A stretch of DNA of 64,000 nucleotides. Source: Turritopsis dohrnii. Lineage: Eukaryota; Cnidaria; Hydrozoa; Anthoathecata; Oceaniidae. Each line of letters opens with the position of its first letter. Position 1 is the stretch's first letter. Made by a program: the position numbers and the translations under genes. The DNA lies in the NCBI GenBank assembly GCA_027922465.2, contig BQMF02000333.1:434001-498000 (forward strand), read 5' to 3'. Under the pieces are notes generated by a model. That model did no database searches. It was not told where the DNA came from and worked only from the letters and a program-made list of their open reading frames with translations. This document shows, piece after piece, positions 57,409 through 64,000 of the stretch.

Positions 57409-58195
57409 TCCAGATACTTGTCTTACCCATCTCCACACCGATCAAGTTAGCGCTAAAGCAAACCCCACTTTTAAATTTAGGCTTCATGACGTACTTCTTG
57501 TAAATCTTTTCGTTCGTAACTAACTTCATATTGCGATGGTTCCGTATATTCTCCATCGTCTTACCAAACACGCTAATGTTCATAAGCTTGAAAAAGTCTT
57601 TTTCGAAGTCGTTCTTTGATTCTTTTCCCAGTCTTGTGTTTATGTTTATACAAAGCTTGAGCCAGGCAATCTGATGGTACCTGATGACTCGGTGAACTTT
57701 CTTCAGAACTAAGCCGTGAGTCAACGCTTGATGTAGCGCTCTTATATCTATGACATACTCACGCTTGTTGTGGAGATTTGGTACGAGTTTTTCCACCTTC
57801 ATTTTTTTAGGTAGAAATGGTAAACTATTATGACCATCATGTAGTCTCTTTGGATAGTCGATATCCACCTCCAGCAGATAGCCATACTCATTCTTCTTAA
57901 CTAAGTTTGCAATACCTTCAGATGTGAACTTCTCAACATTTTTTACCCATCTAAATCCATATGTTGGCAAGTCTGATGCCATAGCCCAACCGTAAAGGTA
58001 GTTTGCATCAAGGTACATTGCATATGATGATTCCTTGTTCAGATCATATTGATGATCCATATACTTGTTGTTTGCTTTTACATAGCCATGTACAGCTTGT
58101 GTTTTACCTCCTCGTATACCTCTCTCGAACATTAACAGCATGTCTATGTCTGTGAGCAGCTCTATCGTGCTTATTGTTTCAAAGCACTGAATCCA
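57409..58195 (-). pseudogene. Polinton-type DNA polymerase B, middle fragment
   Basis: Family B, protein-primed type polymerase of Polinton/Maverick elements. From about 58195: IELLTDIDMLLMFERGIRGG, then motif A region MYLDANYLYGWAM, LPFLPKKMKVEK, and motif B FFKLMNISVFGKTMEN (the second Asn of the usual NNS is Ile). It ends VEMGKTSIW, where the 9.3-kb array begins; the rest of the gene is at 47541-48086. The exonuclease and terminal-protein-like N-terminus is missing: similarity stops at about 58195. Confidence 0.92.
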
Positions 58196-58199
58196 TTCA

Positions 58200-60230
58200 A
58201 ATTTTTATTAATTTTATGTTTGCACCGAGACCCCCAAATTGATATTTTAAAACATAAAAGTTAAACGTTTTTCATGAACACACGGCTTAAACTTGTTCAT
58301 TGTTTGCCAAATTGCTGTTATTGTTTGAAAAAATCTTTTCTTTTCATTCACGTCTTAATCGACCATTAAAAATTTAATGACATTTTTCCAAGACATTTTC
58401 CTTGTTTTCTCAAAAACCACTTTTTCATTTCTCACAAAAATATACTTGGCGAAAGATCTCAAAAAGGGCTTTCGATTGATGTAAAAATTATTTCAAAATT
58501 CGATGTACTTACTGAGAAAAACAACTTTAAAATTTCCATTTCAATCATTTTGAAACACACTGTATATGTTCTAAAGCACACACATAGCATAATTATATAA
58601 TGTAACTGAAAGGAAAGTTTTGTATTGTTACATGATGTATCTTTTGAATTTACAGACAGTTGTTATTATTTTGCACTGAAGATGGTTGTACCGAAAAGCT
58701 TATGCTAAAATAAAATAAAAAGATTTTACACTTTTAATTTTTACAGACAGTTGTTTTACAGATGTTTTAATTTGCTATTGTGATTAGTCACTCGTAATAA
58801 GGGACATTGACAGTATAACTTAAAAACTGATCAAACAATAAAACAAGTAAGTGGTGCAGGGTAGACACAAACTTTCTATGTTGGAGCTGAAGAGGAAACT
58901 AAGCTGAGCCAAAGTATCCAGAGCTTAAAAGCGTAACAGCTCATATACAAAACAAACGAAGATGTTTTGAATTTAGGCTTAAAGAATATCAAAACATTTC
59001 TCTATAAAACAAACAAATAGCTACCTTTTTCTTTTTGACTCTTCTGTTTACAAAACGTTGAAAACTTCTTTTTAATTAGAAAAGAATGATCACAATTCAA
59101 GATAATTATAAGTTTCTTCTATGAAAATTCTTTTTTTATCTTCAGATACCCATATCTATCATTTTCAAGAAACTTTAGAAAATTTAAAATGGTTTCTACC
59201 CTCACATGCGTGGTAAGCGTAAGTTTCATGTAAGCGCACACACGAAATTTCAAAAAACCGCTAGGTTTGGACATCAGAAAAAAAAAAAAAAAAAAAAGAA
59301 AAACAAAGCCGGTTTTAAAGTATTTCTTGCTTTCGCAGAAATCCAAAAAGTCCATCTTTTGGCAGAAAACCTGTCAAAGATCTTAGATATTATACGCAAA
59401 AAATCCTTAGTGAATATATATATATACATGAATGACAAGCCATTTGACCTGTCAGCTGACTTAGTGTTGTGTAAAGCTGTCTTTGATTAAAATCCTTTCA
59501 CACGTATGTGAATACACAAGATCTTACAAGTAACATTCCAAGGATTCTCAGAGCCATTTTGATACCATCAAACCCAGTATATTTTAAAATATAACACTCC
59601 CTGCAGGAGGTAGAGCATATTAGCCAAACAATGACGGGCCCCTAGCAGAATCAAGACGTCCACATAGAAAAATGGTATATATCTATTATGAGTATAAACG
59701 GTTTTGCTTTTCGGTGATATTCTTACTTACTTTGTTGAACCATTTGTCTTTCTTTGCTTCTTGACTAGAAGTGTGATAAATGAAAAGTGGCGTATTGATG
59801 AAAATATTTTTTACCATCTACTGATGCCTTTTCATGATTTTTATATATTTCCCCGTAGGGCGAAATATATGTTAAAATCGGCTTTTTCCTTCTTCTTCTC
59901 CTGAGTTCACTTTTATAGCCGCAGTTCAGTATTGAATTCTGCCCTAGCCAAGGTAGATAAGAATAGAGGCTAGTTTTCAGTAATGTTGTACGCCATCTTT
60001 TTTTAGTCAGTGCAGTTAGACAGTGGAAGATTTTTGCTTTCTGCTAGCTTTTTTGAGATGATTCAAAACGTTAAATGATGGAAATAAATTGTTTAAGTGT
60101 TGTGCTAAAAAGTTTTGTAAAAAAATTATGAATGGACATGTGAAAACAGAGAAAAAACGTGATATTATCAATGTCATGGATGTTTTGTTTGGTTTTGCTG
60201 ATAACAATGTATTTATTTATATACCTATAC
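58200..60230. other. Non-coding stretch with a MITE-like fragment
   Basis: 58330-58565 is the inverse of the MITE interior at 27100-27300, ending near ACACACTGTA. An A-run of about 20 at 59279. No gene recognised; the missing polymerase N-terminus is not here. Confidence 0.45.
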
Positions 60231-60845
60231 AATGATTGGTAATAAATGCTTGGAAAGCATTGAAGCTGTGATTTCAGTGCAAAGGCGAAAATTCATTATT
60301 ATTAAAAAGCCAGGCTGAAGATTTATTTTTATGAAAACACAATCATCATGATAAAGAAGGAAACCCTTTCTTCTTTGTGGAGAACAACACCGAATCAAAA
60401 ACTGCATGTGGAAACGTGATGTTGTATATGCCAAAAGAAGTTTAGAAAACCAATTACGTATAATACTTTAGAAAAAACAAGTGGTTTTCCTAGTCGTTCA
60501 ACCTAACAACAGAAACAGTTTGCTATGAATGAATTCCATCCATGATCACGTATATACTGTTTTGATATTGAATGAAAGTCTGTTTTGATATTATATATAC
60601 ACCTTATGAACAACGAATGTAAATCAAAACGCATTCTAATAAATAACAGTCTGTAAACTAAATCAAGCCAGGATACAAACTTGTGCTTTTCAGCTATGTA
60701 GTATATATTATTTCTTATATAGCTACAAATTTATATTTTCACAACCGAAATCTGTTTTTTTTCATTTGGGATTTAAACTAAAGATCTCTTTATCACCTAA
60801 TAAATAATGTGTGAACATATTTTTTTGAAAAAGACATGTTATATA

Positions 60846-61607
60846 CCGTCAATCGTCCTAACTTCGGACATCCTTCCAAACTTCGGACACGCTAAATAAA
60901 CAGACCTGTCTGGTAAACGAAATGTACATAATCAATCAAACCAAGTCACAATAAATACTAAAATATTAGATAAAGCTGATAAAATAATGTGTTCAAACGC
61001 AATAAAGTCAGCGTGAAGCGTAAATAAGCGTGTAGAAAATAAGTGATTTGAAAATAACGATAAACGTCATCCTCAAGGGATTGCAATAGCAATCCTGTCG
61101 AACAACTTAAAATAGTATTATAGCAGACGGTTTCTACTTGTATTAACTTTTGAAATAACTATATATTGAATCTTTTATATGTAACTGAATGAGAATCAGG
61201 TAACCAGAGAACCAAGCATTGAATATCATTGAGCGAAATGTTTTGTTTACATTTTTTTTCGACTTTTTTCTTTGATACTAATCAATTGCGTATGATGATT
61301 TTACAATACTCTTCTCTACGTAATGAGCACCTGCGTATGTTTGTATTTATGTCCGTGGACAATTATCCATAGTGGATATTTGCCGTTAAACGCGCAGTGT
61401 AATTATAAATCACGTTCGTCTCAAGGGTACAGTCAACTAATTTAAGTGTTTGTTTCATTTTTGTTAAGTTTAGTTATGACAAGTTTTAGATTTATAGTTT
61501 AATTCACAGGGTAGTATGGACTTTTACTAATGTGGTTTGTATTTTGCGGATATGTTTTTTTTATGTCTGAAGTTTGGAAAGATGTCCGAAGTTAGGACGA
61601 TAGACGG
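60846..61607. mobile_element. 762-bp DNA element with CCGTC(A/T)ATCGTCCTAAC ends
   Basis: Terminal inverted repeats of about 44 bp with few mismatches ('cgtcctaacttcggacatc' at both ends) and TA on both sides (60844-60845, 61608-61609). No ORF. Confidence 0.85.
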
Positions 61608-61639
61608 TATGTATATATATGCTTTGTTTTGTAAGAACA

Positions 61640-61905
61640 GTTTTATAAGAACACAAGCCTCAGATTTAGTCAAAAATAAGAACAACATTAGGAACAACCT
61701 GTGACTCAAGTCACTGTTCCAAAAGTCAAGAACAGCCTGAGCCTGAATTTTTGTGTAAAATAAGAACTGTTCAGGATGTGAATTTTTTCTCGAGCAGTTG
61801 TAAATAGTTTCGAAGTTTATTATTTTCATATTCAGGCTGGAAAAGCCTCAAAAATAAGAACAGCCAGCCTCAGGTCAGATTTTACTAGTTCTTATAAAGA
61901 AGGGG
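61640..61905. mobile_element. Possible MITE with TATAAGAAC ends
   Basis: Left 'ttataagaacacaagcctcag' and right inverse 'gttcttataa' with 'gcctcaggtcagattttact'; several 'aataagaacag' motifs inside. Ends approximate. Confidence 0.45.
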
Positions 61906-62811
61906 TGTACTTGAATTTAATTTTATAAATTGTCATTTTAAGCCCTTCTTTTTTTTGAAAATACTCTTCCTTCTTTACACGTAATATTCTGTTAGCAGAG
62001 ATTGGGTTCTGATTGCCTTTGATAGTTATTTCTTTATATGTCTATCTCAAAGTATTTTTAATATTATATATTAGTAGTATTGGCATTAGGTTTTCTTTTC
62101 TTCTTTTGTTAACCTGTATACAAATTGGATTGTATGTTTAAGTTTTATCCGAATTACAAAAAGCAATTTTTATTTTGAATTACATTGTTTTCTTTGATTT
62201 TATGGCATAAAGGATAAGGAACTTGTCAAGAGTCAGCAAGAATAAAGATTTATTATGACAGAATTGCTTTACACAATGTAATTTCAGTCATAGTTTTTAC
62301 CTGTGCCCATAGTAACTTCACAGTCACTTTTTAACTTCTCCGCAAAAATTGTAAGAACATCTTCATTTCAGAATTAGTTCAAAATAAGTTCTTTTCTGGT
62401 ATTAGATTCAATTATACGCTGTGGACATTTTTATCTGAGATTAAGGCTTATGAGTTATATCATTGTAATTATTTAATGACACATTTTTCTTATGGTTATC
62501 AATGCGTACAATAATTGACAAAATTTTCGTAACTTAGGGGAAATATATAGTCGCATTTTTGCGAATCTTGTTATTCTAAGAACAGGCACTTAAGCTGGGC
62601 CTTGACAGCTTGAAAAAGTAGATTCTTATTTTTAAGTGTCATGTTAGGAAATTTATCAGCAAAGAGAACACAAGGTAAACAAAATCACTTAAAAGCCACT
62701 TAAAATTGTTTAGCCAATCATGCAAAAACTACGACCATGAATGGTAAATGAATGTTACCATTTGACAAGGCACCACTTCTAGGATTTATGACTAGATTGA
62801 ATAGAAATTTT

Positions 62812-63073
62812 AACTTATCGGTGCCACATTCTGGGTAAATGGTACTAATTGGCCTACAGATGACTGGTGACAACCCAAGAATTGCCATAAAGCTTGACCA
62901 AGTCTTGTCATTAGTAAAACTTGAGCCTCTTCTTTAACTAAATCTTCTGCAAGTTTACACGAGTCTAATGCAGAATGTGAAACCAATAAACCCATCAGAT
63001 TTTTATAATTATAGAAGAAATTATCTTTCCCTTTTTGAAATGCCTGTGGCTGTGCAAGGGTGCTTAATAGGAA
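62812..63073 (-). CDS. Possible exon of an unidentified gene
   Basis: After a T-rich acceptor (ttatttcttaacag, minus strand) there are 86 open codons: FLLSTLAQPQAFQKGK, then MGLLVSHSALDSCKLAEDLV, EAQVLLMTRLGQALWQFLGC, ending VAPIS and a stop. Helical and balanced in composition, unlike AT-rich chance frames around it. No family recognised. The start of the exon and its phase are undecided. Confidence 0.4.
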
Positions 63074-63432
63074 CTGTTAAGAAATAATTCTAATATCAAA
63101 ATTCTTAATGAGTAAACCAAAGAATTATTACCTACCAAAGCAAGGGATACAGAACTAAATAAGCAGTTACTTGTCCGCTGGTGATCAAATTATCATAATA
63201 AAAATAAAGCCAATATCCTTTTATTTACTTGCACACGTCTTACGTACCATATTGAGTGAACATTAATCTGATCAGTCATACTTGATGTACCAAACACATT
63301 ATCAACAATGTCTTTCACATTATAAGAAAATAAACAAGCTTATAAACAATTTATATACACATGAATGACTCATCACACAATACATATTTGTATTTTATGT
63401 CATTTAAAACCGTCAATTGTAATATTTAATAC

Positions 63433-63640
63433 TTACTGAAGTGTGATGAATTTCTTTTCAGATTGTAAGCGGTCTGGTATAAACTTTTCAGCAGTAAAAT
63501 CATGAAGAACTAATCTCGACTTTCTTTTTTCTTCAAAATCCTCTCCAGACGAATTATTGTTTTCAGTTTTTATTCTAAGTCTTCCCTTAATTTTTCAAAC
63601 ACCGACCTAAATTTGGTAATGTCGCCGTTACCCATCATTT
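63433..63640 (-). CDS. Possible exon, frame-broken
   Basis: Minus strand: EIASISLIEQMMGNGDITKF...FEKLRED, then in another frame NNSSGEDFEEKRKSRLVLHDF...PDRLQSEKKFITL, ending at a good donor (ca|GTAAGT at 63432). The frame change near 63575 means either two exons, a sequencing error, or a pseudogene. No family recognised. Confidence 0.3.
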
Positions 63641-63747
63641 GCTCTATCAAACTTATGGATGCAATTTCTTTTGACTGAACAAACGTTTAGGATGATAATA
63701 CCTTCGGCCGAACTCTTTCTTGTGAAATTATTACACAGAGAGGCCTT

Positions 63748-63861
63748 ATGGGATGCAAGATAGTCAGAAACAGAGAGTTGTGGGATGCAAGATAGTCAGA
63801 ACAGAGAGTTGTGGGATGCAAGATAGTCAGAAACAGAGAGTTATGGGATGCGAGATAGTCA
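63748..63861. repeat. 32-bp minisatellite, about 3.5 copies
   Basis: Unit 'tgtgggatgcaagatagtca' + 'gaaacagagagt'; copies differ by single bases or one deletion. Confidence 0.9.
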
Positions 63862-64000
63862 AAATAAACCTTGGGTTCCCTCGGATTCCATTATTTTCAC
63901 TGTTTGACATGTACCTTGGGTTTTATATGACTAAGTAAGAACTAGCCTGGTACGTTTCCATAATCATAAAAGGAACAATTGTCCAAGACTGGAGAAAGCG

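Larger units (their letters stand above)
60231..62572 (-). repeat. R39 repeat, right copy, with insertions
   Basis: Inverse of 39480-40925. Interrupted by the CCGTC element (60846-61607) and a second AAGAAC-ended insertion (about 61609-61905); after these the similarity resumes ('acttgaatttaattttataa'). Ends 'gcatttttgcgaatcttgtt' at 62572. Confidence 0.7.

Noticed and set aside
59206..59490. Lys-rich 94-codon open frame
   Set aside because: It is created by an A-run of about 20 and has no domain or splice context.

Overview
The window is animal nuclear DNA. It is AT-rich, its genes are split by GT-AG introns, and most of it is nested transposable elements. Extracellular TSP1 modules on symmetrical phase-1 exons, a hevamine-type (class III) GH18 domain, and relics of Polinton, Helitron, CR1-like LINE, THAP, Tigger/pogo and hAT elements point to an invertebrate. 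A cnidarian, possibly a hydrozoan, is my best guess, but the species cannot be read from this sequence.

Layout. 1-2.4 kb: decayed Helitron Rep on the minus strand, running off the left edge. 2.9-3.9 kb: two head-to-tail non-autonomous Helitron-like units. 4.0-6.5 kb: six TSP1 exons arising from a tandem duplication of a three-exon block. 7.4-8.2 kb: LINE reverse transcriptase relic. 9.4-25.4 kb: a sea of Helitron-like repeats (called H1, H2, H3 and B here) broken by a CAGTG-ended MITE, a 2.48-kb hAT-type element and a 2.54-kb element with CCCAGCAGG ends. 25.4-30.2 kb: non-coding with palindromic MITEs. 30.3-32.7 kb: the 3' six exons of a secreted, probably GPI-anchored GH18-fold protein whose catalytic residues are all replaced. 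32.9-37.1 kb: MITEs, a THAP relic and a second CCCAG-ended element. 38.0-39.5 kb: LINE endonuclease ORF cut off at the start of its RT. 39.5-62.6 kb: a block bounded by diverged inverted repeats and holding a broken Polinton-like element (protein-primed type DNA polymerase B, ankyrin-repeat protein, membrane proteins, DD35E integrase). Its integrase end has been turned into a 1.8-kb-arm palindrome, and its polymerase gene is split by a 9.3-kb head-to-tail Helitron-like array. 62.8-64 kb: possible exons of another gene on the minus strand and a 32-bp minisatellite.

The host coding content is small: TSP1 exons at 4.5-6.5 kb and a Thr-rich stalk plus GH18-like domain at 30.3-32.7 kb. All six TSP1 exons and the stalk exon are phase 1-1 and lie on the same strand, so they could be one modular extracellular gene with a 23.8-kb intron full of transposons; this is not proven. 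The strongest biological lead is the dead class III chitinase fold on a Thr-rich stalk with a GPI-type tail. The strongest genome-structure leads are the TC...CTAG rolling-circle-style arrays and the integrase palindrome formed after the gene had already decayed.
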